Below, one piece after another: positions 26,119 through 35,126 of a stretch of DNA of 64,000 nt (the stretch's first letter is position 1; every line of letters starts with the position of its first letter). Origin of the DNA: Chromatiales bacterium (GTDB lineage: Bacteria > Pseudomonadota > Gammaproteobacteria > Steroidobacterales > GCA-2729495). The notes beneath the pieces are model-generated. The model was given only the letters and a program-made list of their open reading frames with translations. It had not been told where the DNA came from and did not search any database. A program made the translations under genes and the position numbers. The stretch is taken from assembly GCA_016789845.1 (NCBI GenBank), contig JAEUQA010000033.1, positions 61,440-125,439 of the forward strand, written 5' to 3'.

Positions 26119-26673
26119 CTACTTCGCGGGCGGCAGGACGACGGCGTCGATGACATGGATGACGCCATTGCTGGCGCCGATGTCAGCCGTGGTGACGTTG
26201 GCGCCGTTCACCGTCACTCCGGAGGCCCCGGCGACGATGGTCAGCGTTGCGCCCTGGAGCGTGGCCGGCTTCACGGTGCCCTTCAGGTCGGTGGACATCA
26301 CCTTCCCGGAGACCACGTGATAGAGCAGTATGCCCTTCAGCTTTTCCTTGTTTTCCGGCTTCAGCAGGTCATCGAGCGTGCCGGCCGGGAGCTTGGCGAA
26401 TGCCGCGTCGGTCGGCGCGAAGACCGTCAGCGGGCCAGGACCCTTTAGCGCATCCACCAGGCCGGCGGCCTTGACGGCGGCAACCAGCGTGTTGAAGGAA
26501 CCGGCGGCGACCGCCGTGTCGACGATGTCGGCCGCCTTGGGGGCAGCCCCCGCACCGGTGTGGCCACCGGCAAGCGCTGCCGGAGTGACGGCCATGCCGA
26601 CGAGGGACAGTGCGAAGAGGCCCGCAAGGGCGCGCAGGCTACGGAAACCGGAGTGACGGGCGACAGCAGTCAT
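26119..26673 (-). CDS. Secreted fasciclin-domain protein
   Basis: This 184-residue protein has a signal peptide ([23 protein letters not shown]) and one FAS1 domain with the conserved [15 protein letters not shown] and YHVVSGKV boxes and terminal [16 protein letters not shown]1 proteins act in surface adhesion or matrix interactions. ATG 26673 is chosen with GGGAGA upstream. It precedes the SigK-like gene on the same strand and is the likely output of that regulator. Confidence 0.9.
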   Translation of the reverse strand: MTAVARHSGFRSLRALAGLFALSLVGMAVTPAALAGGHTGAGAAPKAADIVDTAVAAGSFNTLVAAVKAAGLVDALKGPGPLTVFAPTDAAFAKLPAGTLDDLLKPENKEKLKGILLYHVVSGKVMSTDLKGTVKPATLQGATLTIVAGASGVTVNGANVTTADIGASNGVIHVIDAVVLPPAK

Positions 26674-26731
26674 TGGTGAGTTCTCCCTGGGTCTGGCTGA
26701 GGATCCGGCCCGTGAACTGCACGATGCCGGC

Positions 26732-26756
26732 GTAGGAGCGCCTTCAGGCGCGACCC
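26732..26756 (+). repeat. REP element, single copy
   Basis: Starts GTAGGAGCGCCTTCAG, the C/G variant of the copy at 3671. It lies between the divergent fasciclin and beta-lactamase-like genes. Confidence 0.8.
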
Positions 26757-26863
26757 GCCAATCGGGTCCGGTAAGCACTTCGCGGTGCTTCCGGGGGTGG
26801 ATTCAGTCCGCTGGACGCCGACGGCCTTTGCGTGTGTGATGCGGCCCTGGAAACGGGAGCAAC

Positions 26864-28078
26864 ATGGTGCGTTCGACAATCCTGCGCGGCACTCTTCTGC
26901 TGTTCCTGGCCTGTGCCGGCATCGTCAGCTGGTCGTACTGGCAGGATCCGCCCTTCTGGCGCCGCTGGTGGAACATCCTCACGCACCTGGAACCGGACCA
27001 CATGGACTTCCGGCCCACTGTCGCCGTTGGTGGTGGCCCGGTCCTCGAACTGCCGGTGGCGAAGCCCGATGGCCTCACGGTTGCGCCTGCCGCGCTGCGA
27101 GAGGCCGAGCGCTACGCCGCCGAGTTCGATTCCTACGCGCTCGTGGTGGTGCACTGGGGCGTGGTGCAGACGGAGTGGTACGCGCCTGGCTGGGACCGCA
27201 ACCGGCTGACCCAGTCCCAGTCCATGATGAAGACCCTCGCCGCGCTGGCGCTGGGCGCCGCGATTGCCGACGGGTACGTCAGGTCCGTGGACGAGCCCGT
27301 CGCCACGTACCTGCCGGAGTGGGCCGGTGATTCCCGCGGCGCCATCCGGATCCGGGACCTGTTGCAGATGACGAGCGGCCTCGCCCAGGCGCGCTTCACC
27401 CTCAATCCCTTCGCCCAGGACTCCGCGTTCCGCTTCCTGAACAGCTCGGATCGCGCGGCCGTGTATCTGCGAACGCCGGCCGTCATGCCGCCGGCCAGGG
27501 AGTTCGACTACAACGACCTGGACGCGGCGCTCGTCGGGCTCATCGTGCAGCGGGCAACCGGCCGCCCCTGGAGCGAGTGGCTCGACGGGAAGATCTGGCG
27601 CCCCATGGGCGGGCAGCGCGCGGAAGTCTGGCTCGACCGGGACGGCGAGGGCGCCACCACCATGACCGCGTGCTGCATGCTGGCGCCCACCATGGACTGG
27701 GTGCGGGTGGGCCTGCTGATGAAGGACCGGGGCATGGTGCGCGGCGTTCCCGTGCTGCCGGCCGCGTGGATCGACGCGATGCTCACGCCGTCGCCGGCCT
27801 ATCCCGGGTATGGCTACTTCACCTGGCTTGGCAGCGGCATGGGCGACAAGCAGCTTCGCCCCGATGACCGTGAGCGGCCCCAGACCGAGCCCTTCCTGGC
27901 GCCGGACCTCTTCATGCTCCTCGGCCGGGGCGGCCAGCGCGTCTACGTCTCGCGGGAGCTGGATCTCGTGATCGTGCGGCTGGGCCCGCACAACGGCATG
28001 GAACCCCTAAAGGCGGGCTGGGACAATTCCCGCCTCCCCAACATCATCGTCCGCGGCCTGAAAGGTGCCGGACCTTAG
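26864..28078 (+). CDS. Serine hydrolase, class C beta-lactamase family
   Basis: This 404-residue protein has an N-terminal membrane helix (ILRGTLLLFLACAGIVSWSYW) and a penicillin-binding/beta-lactamase-type domain. The catalytic SxxK is SMMK within TQSQSMMKTLAAL; the YxN region is FDYNDLDAAL. It probably acts in the periplasm as an esterase or peptidase rather than a resistance enzyme, which is usual for this family. It starts at ATG 26864 preceded by GGGAGCAAC. Confidence 0.82.
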   Translation: MVRSTILRGTLLLFLACAGIVSWSYWQDPPFWRRWWNILTHLEPDHMDFRPTVAVGGGPVLELPVAKPDGLTVAPAALREAERYAAEFDSYALVVVHWGVVQTEWYAPGWDRNRLTQSQSMMKTLAALALGAAIADGYVRSVDEPVATYLPEWAGDSRGAIRIRDLLQMTSGLAQARFTLNPFAQDSAFRFLNSSDRAAVYLRTPAVMPPAREFDYNDLDAALVGLIVQRATGRPWSEWLDGKIWRPMGGQRAEVWLDRDGEGATTMTACCMLAPTMDWVRVGLLMKDRGMVRGVPVLPAAWIDAMLTPSPAYPGYGYFTWLGSGMGDKQLRPDDRERPQTEPFLAPDLFMLLGRGGQRVYVSRELDLVIVRLGPHNGMEPLKAGWDNSRLPNIIVRGLKGAGP

Positions 28079-28101
28079 TTTTGTCAGTTGTTCAGAATGA
28101 A

Positions 28102-28131
28102 AAGGGCCGGCTCCTCGCGGAGCCGGCCCCT
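28102..28131 (-). terminator. Rho-independent terminator
   Basis: On the minus strand a perfect 11-bp stem, GGGCCGGCTCC with GGAGCCGGCCC and a GCGA loop (28131-28106), is followed by TTTT. It lies 30 bp after the stop of the small cysteine-rich gene. It may also stop transcription from the convergent hydrolase gene. Confidence 0.8.
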
Positions 28132-28160
28132 GTTCATCGCGACCAGGAGTTGGGTCGGCC

Positions 28161-28499
28161 TTAACCGGCCTTCCACTCGCCGCCCTGGAAGCCGCAGCCG
28201 ATCTCGAGGCCGCCCGGGTCGCCTTCGTAGTACACGCGCTTGCCGGCGTCGCCCATGTCGCACACGCCGACCCTGCCATCGGTGCTGCAGTCACCGGCGC
28301 CGTGGGCAGCGCCGCTGTTCTCGTCCGTCTTGCCGAGCTCCGTGCACTTCTCCGGGCTGGCGGGCTGGTCGCACACCTTGAAGGGGCCGGCAAACATGTT
28401 CTTCTGCACGTAGTTGCAATGGCCGGCGCCGTCCTGGGCGGAGGCGGTCAACGGGCCGATAGCCAGCAGCGCAACGGCTGCGATAAGACTCGACTTCAT
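28161..28499 (-). CDS. Small secreted cysteine-rich protein
   Basis: This 112-residue product has a signal peptide (MKSSLIAAVALLAIGPLTASA). The mature part has six cysteines (HCNYVQKN, FKVCDQPA, EKCTELG, GDCSTDG, VGVCDMG, EIGCGFQGG), likely three disulfides. I do not recognise the family. The start is well supported by AGGAG six to nine bases upstream of ATG 28499. It is monocistronic, with its own terminator downstream. Confidence 0.75.
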   Translation of the reverse strand: MKSSLIAAVALLAIGPLTASAQDGAGHCNYVQKNMFAGPFKVCDQPASPEKCTELGKTDENSGAAHGAGDCSTDGRVGVCDMGDAGKRVYYEGDPGGLEIGCGFQGGEWKAG

Positions 28500-28643
28500 G
28501 ATTAAGGCTCTCCTGCCATCAGTTCTGGCATCAGGTTGGCTTGCGAATGACGAAGCGCGCCGATCATGGCACGCGGGTTCCGGGGAATCCATAGGCTGGC
28601 GATAAGCCTGGCGTTCGCAGGCTGAACAGGCTCTTAATCCGTC

Positions 28644-30674
28644 CTATCTGGCTTCCTCCAGGAACTTCCTTGGCAGCGCATAGGCCACGAGCCAGTCGTC
28701 GATGGTCTGCGCGTCGACGAACATGGGACCGCCGGCCGCGATGACCACGAACTGGCGCCCGTCGCGCTCGTAGGTCATGGGACTGGCGTGGGCCGAGGCG
28801 GGCAGCGGGGTGGACCAGAGTTCGGCGCCCGTGTCCGTGTCGAAGGCGCGCAGGCGCCCGTCGGCCGTCGAGCCGATGAACACCAGCCCGCCGGCAGTCA
28901 CGATCGGGCCGCCGGTAACCGGGGCCCCCCACTTCATCGGCGGGATCGGCACCGGCGCGAGCCTGTCGATGGTGCCCAGTGGCACGCTCCAGCGGATCTC
29001 TCCCGCCGCCAGGTCCACGCCGACCAGCGTCGCCCAGGGTGGCTTCGTGCAGGGCATCATCGTGGGGCCGAGGAGGAGGCGCTGCTCGATGGCCCAGGGC
29101 GTGCCTTCGATGATGGCCGGCGGTCCCATCGGTGCGCCGCGGGTCGGGTCGAGTTCCCGGGACTCTGGCACCAGTTCGCGGGGCACCAGCTTCAGGTAGA
29201 GGCCGATCTGCGCGAGATTAGTGACCAGCAGGCTCCGATCCGGATCCCAGGCACCGCTACCCCAGTTCATGCCGCCGGCCGAGCCCGGGAACATGATCCA
29301 GCCCTTGTCGCTCGGTGGCGTGAAGATGTTCCCGTGCCTCGCGCCCGCGATCAGGTCCCGGCAGCGGTTCTGGTCCCAGAAGGTCAGGCCCCAGGCATCG
29401 TCCGGCGTCAGCCGGGTATTCATCAGCGGTGGCGGCTTCACGGGGAAGGGCTGGGTCTTCGACAGCACCTCGCCGGCGACCCCGTCGGTGGGCACCGGCC
29501 GCTCCTCGACGGGGAAGAGCGGCTTGCCCGTCTCCCGGTCCAGAACGAACACCAGGGACTGCCTGGTGAGGACCACGACGGCCGGCACCCGGCGGCCATC
29601 CTTCGGCACGTCCACCAGCAGCGGCTGCGCGGGCGCATCCCAGTCCCACACGTCGTGATGCACGGTCTGGAAGCTCCAGACTACCTTGCCCGTCTTGCCG
29701 CGCAGGGCCACGACGGAGTTGGCGTACCGGTTGTCGCCCGGACGGGTGCCGCCGAACCAGTTCGGCGAGGCGCTCGACGTGGGCATGAAGATGAGGTCCC
29801 GCTTCTCGTCGACGGAGAGCAGGCTCCAGGCGTTGGCGCCGCCGGTCGTCGCCATGCTCTCCGGCGTCCAGCCGCCGGCATGGGGCTCGTCCTTGCTGCG
29901 CGGGATCGGGTCGAAGCTCCAGCGGAACTCCCCGGTGCGGGCGTCGAAGGCCCGCAGCGCACCACTCGGCGTGCTCGCGTACTGGTTCTTCATGTTGTTG
30001 ACGTGGCCGATCACCAGCATGCCGTTCACCACCACCGGCGGCGCGGAGAACTGGACGCCCCACGGGTCATCGGGCGCGGGCTTCGTGGCGGCGATGAGCG
30101 GGTTCACGTCCACCTGGCCATTCGTGCCGAAGCCGGCGCAGGGTTCCCCGCTGGTGGCATCCACGGCGAGCAGCCGGCGGTCGTTGGTCCCGGTCAGGAT
30201 CCGGTGCGCGCAGGCCTGGCCTGCAGGTGCTGCCGTGTCGCGCCAGTAGGTTACGCCCAGGCACTTCGGGCGGTTCGGCGACTTGGTCACCTGGATCCGT
30301 GGATCGAAGCTCCAGCGCTCCTTGCCGGTGGCCGGGTCGAGCGCCACGATGCGGTTCATGGGCGTGCACAGCACGAGGCTGCCGCCGGCGGCGTCGGGCA
30401 GCAGGATCGGCGTGGCGTGGAATCCGGAGAAGGGACGACGCTCGGGAAATTTCTCAAATTCGCCGTGACGCCAGGTCCAGGCCTGTTCCAGCCGCCAGAC
30501 GTTCCTGCGGTCGACCTGGGCCAGGGGAGAGTATCGGGAGCCGCCCTGGTCGGCGCCCACCTGTGTCCAGCCGGATGTTTCGCTTGCAGCCTGCCTGGCC
30601 TGTGCACCGGCCGCCGGGGCGCCGCACGCAGCCACCAGCAGGGCCACGGTCAATGCCTGCCGCCGCCTGGTCAT
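28644..30674 (-). CDS. PQQ-dependent (quinoprotein) dehydrogenase
   Basis: This 676-residue exported protein has a signal peptide (ALTVALLVAACGAPAAGAQA) and an eight-bladed propeller of tryptophan-docking repeats such as VALDPATGKERWSFD, AFDARTGEFRWSFD and LRAFDTDTGAELWS. HHDVWDWDAPAQPLLVD matches the glucose/quinate/alcohol quinoprotein family active-site region. No CxxCH heme motif is present and no N-terminal five-helix membrane domain, so it resembles periplasmic glucose-dehydrogenase-like enzymes. The substrate is not determined. The start at 30674 lies 11 bp after the TauD-like gene, suggesting an operon. Confidence 0.87.
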   Translation of the reverse strand: MTRRRQALTVALLVAACGAPAAGAQARQAASETSGWTQVGADQGGSRYSPLAQVDRRNVWRLEQAWTWRHGEFEKFPERRPFSGFHATPILLPDAAGGSLVLCTPMNRIVALDPATGKERWSFDPRIQVTKSPNRPKCLGVTYWRDTAAPAGQACAHRILTGTNDRRLLAVDATSGEPCAGFGTNGQVDVNPLIAATKPAPDDPWGVQFSAPPVVVNGMLVIGHVNNMKNQYASTPSGALRAFDARTGEFRWSFDPIPRSKDEPHAGGWTPESMATTGGANAWSLLSVDEKRDLIFMPTSSASPNWFGGTRPGDNRYANSVVALRGKTGKVVWSFQTVHHDVWDWDAPAQPLLVDVPKDGRRVPAVVVLTRQSLVFVLDRETGKPLFPVEERPVPTDGVAGEVLSKTQPFPVKPPPLMNTRLTPDDAWGLTFWDQNRCRDLIAGARHGNIFTPPSDKGWIMFPGSAGGMNWGSGAWDPDRSLLVTNLAQIGLYLKLVPRELVPESRELDPTRGAPMGPPAIIEGTPWAIEQRLLLGPTMMPCTKPPWATLVGVDLAAGEIRWSVPLGTIDRLAPVPIPPMKWGAPVTGGPIVTAGGLVFIGSTADGRLRAFDTDTGAELWSTPLPASAHASPMTYERDGRQFVVIAAGGPMFVDAQTIDDWLVAYALPRKFLEEAR

Positions 30675-30685
30675 TCCCGACGTGC

Positions 30686-31573
30686 TCAGGCGGGCCGCCA
30701 GTGGTCGTGGAACGACACCCGGTGCATGAGCCGGTGGCTCTGGCCGAAGTCGAATACGCCCCGGTGGATTGTCGAGTAGTTGTCCCAGAGGGCCAGCGAG
30801 CCGGGCTCCCAGTGCCAGCGGCACTGGTACTCGGGGCGAGTCTGGTGCGCGAACAGGAAGTCCAGCACGGCGCGGCTCTCGCGCTCGCTCATGCCCGTGA
30901 TCTCCCGCGTCATCAGTTCGGCGACGAACAGGAAGCGCCGGCGGCTCTCCGGGTGCGTGCAGATCACCGGGTGCTCGGTGGGTTGCAGGAACTTGCGCAT
31001 CCTGGCGAGCGCCTCGCCGCCCATCGAGTCGAATATCCCGTGGAAATTCCTCGTCAGGTTGTCATGGATCGCGGCGAGCGGATCGAGGAACTGCTGCCAC
31101 GCCGGCGACAGGTCCTCGTAGGCCGCGCACATGTCCGCCCACACGGTGTCGCCTGCCCCCTCGGGTACGTCGAGCGCATACAGCAGGGAACCCCGGGTGG
31201 GGTTGGTGCGAAATGAACTGTCGGAATGCCAGTTGATGTCGGTGACTGGCCCGCGGTACATGGCGGGGTACTCCTGTACCCAGACGCCGGGATGGCCTTC
31301 GAGGCTGCCAACGTAGCCCTGCTCCTGGATGTCGCCGAAGCGCCTGCCGAGCGCCAGGTGCTGGTCGGGTGTCAGGGACTGGCTCCGGAAGAACAGGACC
31401 TGGTAGCGGACCCAGGCCGCGCGCAGTTCGGCGAACAACGCGTCATCCGTGAGCGCTTCGGCAATCTGGATGCCGCTGATGAGGGCCCCGAAGGAGCCCG
31501 TCATCGGCCGGGCGGTGAACCGGCTGTAGCGCATGCCGCTGATTGGGGTCTTGTCCGGGAGTGCTGTGGCCAT
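30686..31573 (-). CDS. TauD/TfdA-family Fe(II)/2-oxoglutarate dioxygenase
   Basis: This 295-residue enzyme shows the iron-binding His116-x-Asp118 in NWHSDSSF, the distal His in STIHRGVFDF and the 2-oxoglutarate-binding Arg in MHRVSFHD. Family members hydroxylate taurine, sulfonates, phenoxyacetates and other small molecules. The specific substrate is unknown. It is the first gene of a likely two-gene unit with the PQQ dehydrogenase. ATG 31573 is used; the upstream ten residues are probably not coding. Confidence 0.86.
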   Translation of the reverse strand: MATALPDKTPISGMRYSRFTARPMTGSFGALISGIQIAEALTDDALFAELRAAWVRYQVLFFRSQSLTPDQHLALGRRFGDIQEQGYVGSLEGHPGVWVQEYPAMYRGPVTDINWHSDSSFRTNPTRGSLLYALDVPEGAGDTVWADMCAAYEDLSPAWQQFLDPLAAIHDNLTRNFHGIFDSMGGEALARMRKFLQPTEHPVICTHPESRRRFLFVAELMTREITGMSERESRAVLDFLFAHQTRPEYQCRWHWEPGSLALWDNYSTIHRGVFDFGQSHRLMHRVSFHDHWRPA

Positions 31574-31724
31574 GCTGTCGAACCTGGGTCTGCACCGGGC
31601 CAAAGGCTAGCAAAACGCCCTGCCGATTCCATTAGTATCCATCAGGCCGCCCATTCGTCCCGGAACCTGCCCGTGACCTGTGGGATGATGCCAACCAGGC
31701 ACCAACACAGCACCTGGAGAGCCC

Positions 31725-32495
31725 GTGGCTACTGACCTCCCAAGAAACAGCGAAGTCGCAATTGCCGTGTTCGTCGACTTCGAGAACCTCGCCCTCGGCG
31801 TCCAGGACCGGAAGGGCGAGCGGTTCGACATCGAGCTGGTGCTGAAGCGCCTGCTGGAGAAGGGTCGCATCGTCGCCAAGCGCGCCTACTGCGACTGGAC
31901 CCGCTACCGGAACTTCATGCAGGAGTTCCACATGCAGGGCTTCGAGATGGTGGACATCCCCCAGACCAAGGTCAGTGGCAAGAACAGCGCCGACATCCGC
32001 ATGGTCGTGGATGCCCTGGACATGTGCTATTCCAAGGCCCACATCGACACCTTCGTGCTCCTGACGGGTGACAGCGACTTCTCGCCGCTGGCGTCCAAGC
32101 TCAAGGAGAACGACAAGCGGGTTATCGGCTGCGGCGTGCGCAATTCCACGTCCGACCTGCTCGCGTCCAACTGCGACGAGTTCATCTTCTACGACGACCT
32201 CATCGCTGTCTCCAAGCGGCCCCGTACCCGGGCGAAACCGTCGAAGAACACGGAGCAGGCCGACGCGCTCGACAAGGTTGCAGCCACCGTTGAATCCCTC
32301 TCCCAGGAGTACGACCCGCTCTGGGGCTCGCTGGTGAAGCAGACCGTGCGCCGCGTCTATCCGGGCTTCAACGAGACGGTCTACGGCTACCGCAGCTTCT
32401 CCGAGCTGCTGGAGGATGCGGCGAAGCAGGGGATGCTGGAGCTGGAATTCGACCAGCAGCGGGGCAACTACAAGGTGCGGTCGAAGCCGCGTTGA
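31725..32495 (+). CDS. NYN-domain RNase-like protein with LOTUS/OST-HTH C-terminus
   Basis: This 256-residue protein has an N-terminal PIN-like NYN domain with the acidic residues VFVDFENL, KNSADIRMVVDALD and LLTGDSDFSPL that form the metal site. A C-terminal OST-HTH/LOTUS-like domain follows (about 185-256, LVKQTVRRVYPGFNETVYGYRS). This is a common bacterial LabA/YacP-like architecture inferred to act on RNA. The start is GTG 31725 with GGAG upstream. The gene ends 1 bp before a paired REP element. Confidence 0.88.
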   Translation: MATDLPRNSEVAIAVFVDFENLALGVQDRKGERFDIELVLKRLLEKGRIVAKRAYCDWTRYRNFMQEFHMQGFEMVDIPQTKVSGKNSADIRMVVDALDMCYSKAHIDTFVLLTGDSDFSPLASKLKENDKRVIGCGVRNSTSDLLASNCDEFIFYDDLIAVSKRPRTRAKPSKNTEQADALDKVAATVESLSQEYDPLWGSLVKQTVRRVYPGFNETVYGYRSFSELLEDAAKQGMLELEFDQQRGNYKVRSKPR

Positions 32496-32496
32496 G

Positions 32497-32664
32497 GTAG
32501 GAGCGCCTTCAGGCGCGACCCGCCTCCGGCTCGAGACTCGCGGAAAAGGGGTCAGATTTATTTTTCCTCTCCGGTTTATGGCGGGCGACCGGGGAAAATA
32601 GGAAATATAAATCTGACCCCTTTTCCCCCCGCCGGAGGCGGGTCGCGCCTGAAGGCGCTCCTAC
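32497..32664. repeat. Composite REP pair with nested inverted repeat
   Basis: An outer REP at 32497-32520 (GTAGGAGCGCCTTCAG) is mirrored at 32641-32664. Inside, AAAAGGGGTCAGATTTAT (32544-32561) is mirrored at 32607-32624. The 168-bp unit is thus a two-level palindrome placed between convergent genes. Its last bases CTAC provide the TAG stop of the M48 protease gene on the minus strand. Confidence 0.85.
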
Positions 32665-33521
32665 TTCAGCGCTGGCGTGCCCTTGGGCGCAGTTTGAGGT
32701 GCCGGTGCTCGTGCGAGCGTGTACATCGGCCGCGGTCCCGGGGCCTCGTAGTACTTCATCATCTGCGGCGCCAGGGCGGCCAGCGTCGCCTGGCGGTTGC
32801 CCGGGGCCGGGTGGGTGCTGAGGAACTGGGGCGGGCCGCCACCGCCGGCCTTCTCCATCTTCTGCCACAGCGTGGCGGCCGCCCGCGGGTCGTAGCCGGC
32901 CTTCGCGGCGAGTTCGATGCCGATGCGGTCGGCTTCGGTCTCCGAGGAGCGGCTGTTGGGCAGCGTGATTGCGAGGGCTGCCGCGCCCTGGGCGGCGGCC
33001 ATGCCGGCGGCGGAATCCGAGGCGATCCCGACGGCCAGCGCGCCCAGCTGGCTCGCCATGGCCACCGACATGCGCTCCGCCGTGTGATTCGCGAGCGCAT
33101 GGCTGATCTCGTGCCCCATCACCTGGGCGAGCTCGTCATCGGTCGGATCCACCTTCTGGATGAGCCCGGTGTAGATGGCCATGCGGCCGCCGGCCATGCA
33201 CCAGGCATTCACCATCTTCGGGTCGTCGATGACCTGGACGCTCCACTCCCAGGACTTCGTGTCGGGGCGCATGAGGATCGCCTGGGAGATCAGGCGCCCC
33301 GTGATCGTGTCCACCCGCTTCAGGACCTTCGGGTCGGTGACCAGCTTGCCCTTGGAGCCAAGGTCGCTCATGGTCTGGACGTACTGCTGCTTCGATGCAG
33401 AGATCGCCGTCTGTTCGGAAACCAGCATCAGCTGCTTCCGCCCGGTCGGGCTGGTGGCACAGGCGCTCGCCAGGGTCAGCACGAGCAGGCCGAGGGAAAT
33501 CCGTTTGACTGCTGCTTTCAT
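32661..33521 (-). CDS. M48-family metalloprotease lipoprotein
   Basis: This 286-residue protease has a lipoprotein signal (LGLLVLTLASACAT, lipobox ASAC) and the zinc motif GHEISHALANH (HExxH). The third ligand is probably in SRSSETEADRIG. It belongs to the BepA/LoiP-like periplasmic quality-control proteases that act on outer-membrane assembly. The C-terminal FLSTHPAPGNR is a further family motif. Its stop codon lies inside a REP copy. It is the last gene of a five-gene minus-strand run starting at 36727. Confidence 0.9.
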   Translation of the reverse strand: MKAAVKRISLGLLVLTLASACATSPTGRKQLMLVSEQTAISASKQQYVQTMSDLGSKGKLVTDPKVLKRVDTITGRLISQAILMRPDTKSWEWSVQVIDDPKMVNAWCMAGGRMAIYTGLIQKVDPTDDELAQVMGHEISHALANHTAERMSVAMASQLGALAVGIASDSAAGMAAAQGAAALAITLPNSRSSETEADRIGIELAAKAGYDPRAAATLWQKMEKAGGGGPPQFLSTHPAPGNRQATLAALAPQMMKYYEAPGPRPMYTLARAPAPQTAPKGTPALK

Positions 33522-33541
33522 GGCTGCTCTCCGTTCAACCG

Positions 33542-34051
33542 CTATCGGAACCAGGGACTGGCCGGGTACCGGGCGTGGAAGCGGCGATCCAGGCCGAACC
33601 ACTGCCCGGTTGGAAAAATGATCATCAGCGCCGCGACGCCCCAGAGCGGCAGCAGGGATGCGTCGTAGTAGCCGCCAATGCCGATCATGGTCATGAGCCA
33701 GAAGGCAGCGACACCGCCGAACCGGGTCGCCAGGCCGAGCGTGAACGTCACCGTCACGGTCAGCGTGGTGGCGACGAACACCCAGGAGACGGGCAGGTGG
33801 AAGGGGATGGCAAACTTGCTGAGGAACTGCGCGCCGAAGGAGGCCGGGTCGAGTTCGGCCAGGCGCGCCTCGAAGACCTGCCTGCCGTAGTCGGACCACA
33901 GCCAGCCCTTGGTGATCTTGTTCAGGCTGGAACCGAAAAAGAACAGGGCCATGGCGTAGCGGAGCAGGAGCACCACGGAGATGCCCAGTGCCCGCAGCGG
34001 CGCCGTACGGAACTCGGAGAAGGTCAGGGGTCGGACGACGACAGCGTTCAC
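33542..34051 (-). CDS. DoxX-family membrane protein
   Basis: This 169-residue protein has four membrane helices and the DoxX-type start (LLLRYAMALFFFGSSLNKITKGW). Similar proteins are linked to thiosulfate:quinone oxidoreductase subunits or to envelope redox balance; no partner subunit of that kind is here. Its start overlaps the end of the upstream lipoprotein gene by 4 bp. The function in this operon is unknown. Confidence 0.78.
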   Translation of the reverse strand: MNAVVVRPLTFSEFRTAPLRALGISVVLLLRYAMALFFFGSSLNKITKGWLWSDYGRQVFEARLAELDPASFGAQFLSKFAIPFHLPVSWVFVATTLTVTVTFTLGLATRFGGVAAFWLMTMIGIGGYYDASLLPLWGVAALMIIFPTGQWFGLDRRFHARYPASPWFR

Positions 34052-34566
34052 GACGGGTCTCCCGTGGCAGGTTCGGCAAACAGCTTAAGCACCTCGCGAC
34101 CCTCGGCAGGCTTCAGCAGCCGGCAGGCCCCGCGCCGGCTGTCGTCCGTGCCGTGCCAGTCGCCCGTCACCTGGTCGATCCAGCCCGATGGCAGGTGGAT
34201 GCGGTGGGCCACCAGGTCCGTCCGTGCTTCGAGACCCTTGGTGATGGTGCGATTGAAGGCACTCGACTCGCCCGGCCGCTGGGCATAGACGGACAGGGGC
34301 CGGAGGTCCTCCGTGCGGGTGTGGAAGAGCTGGATGAGGAATTCCCAGACCGTGGCCAGTTGGGCGAGGATGCCCTTCGGCTCCAGCCGGTAGAGGTCGA
34401 AGGAGGGGTCATACACGGCGGCATTCTCGATGCCACCGTCGCACCGGATGAAGTCCTCGCAGGTCGTGCACTTGGCATTGACCGGGATCAGCAGATCGAC
34501 CGTTGGCGGTGGCGAGCCGCAGGCCGCCAGCATTCCCAGGACGATGACCAGCAGGATTCCGCGCAT
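34048..34566 (-). CDS. Lipoprotein, unknown function
   Basis: This 172-residue product has a lipobox signal (ILLVIVLGMLAACGS) and a short CTTCEDFIRC cysteine cluster just after it. The rest is not recognised. It overlaps the DoxX gene by 4 bp and begins 2 bp after the carbonic-anhydrase-like gene, so all are co-transcribed. The CxxC pair could support a redox or metal role, which is speculative. Confidence 0.62.
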   Translation of the reverse strand: MRGILLVIVLGMLAACGSPPPTVDLLIPVNAKCTTCEDFIRCDGGIENAAVYDPSFDLYRLEPKGILAQLATVWEFLIQLFHTRTEDLRPLSVYAQRPGESSAFNRTITKGLEARTDLVAHRIHLPSGWIDQVTGDWHGTDDSRRGACRLLKPAEGREVLKLFAEPATGDPS

Positions 34567-34568
34567 GT

Positions 34569-35126
34569 TCACTCCACGATGACCTGCTGCAGGGTACCCG
34601 TGGCTGACTGGTACAGCAGGGGGGCCACGAGAACCTTCGGGTAACGGCTTTGCAGGCGCGCGGCTTCGGCGGCCACGAACTCCACCGGGTTGTCGACCCC
34701 GAAGAGGTCGCTCCAGTGGTCGAAATGCTGCTCTGCCGCCGGGCGTTCCCAGCCCGCGGCCTCGATCATCTGCACGACGAACTGCTCCCGGTGGTTCCGC
34801 AGCTCCGTGAGCCGGCAGTCGTCGTGGCCGACGACGGCAATCGCCGACACGCCGGCGACGCCGATCGCCCAGGACACCTTGAACGGGTCCCGCTTCAGGC
34901 TGGCCGCGGCGGTGTGCAGCGAGATGGCAAAGCCCTCCGGGACGCGGAGTGCGGCGCCCTGCTCGAGGCAGGTGGCGATCAGGATGGCCGGGTGCGCGTA
35001 CTTCCCTGGAACTCCTGCCGGCGCCGTGCCGAGATTCTGGAAGCGCAGCAGGTCGGCGACCGGGGTCCCGCGGTAGGCGGGGAGGATGTCCGCCTCGCTG
35101 CGGACGGGCGCAAGTGCAGTCGTCAT
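34569..35126 (-). CDS. Beta-carbonic-anhydrase-like protein with altered active site
   Basis: This 185-residue protein has the outline of a beta-class carbonic anhydrase: YAHPAILIATCLEQG aligns with the first zinc-Cys region and AIAVVGHDDCRL with the HxxC zinc pair. The usual Asp-Arg dyad after the first Cys (CxDxR) is absent, so ordinary CO2 hydration may be lost. It overlaps the antiporter gene by 4 bp. It might be a structural or regulatory derivative, or bind another small substrate; this is inference. Confidence 0.6.
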   Translation of the reverse strand: MTTALAPVRSEADILPAYRGTPVADLLRFQNLGTAPAGVPGKYAHPAILIATCLEQGAALRVPEGFAISLHTAAASLKRDPFKVSWAIGVAGVSAIAVVGHDDCRLTELRNHREQFVVQMIEAAGWERPAAEQHFDHWSDLFGVDNPVEFVAAEAARLQSRYPKVLVAPLLYQSATGTLQQVIVE

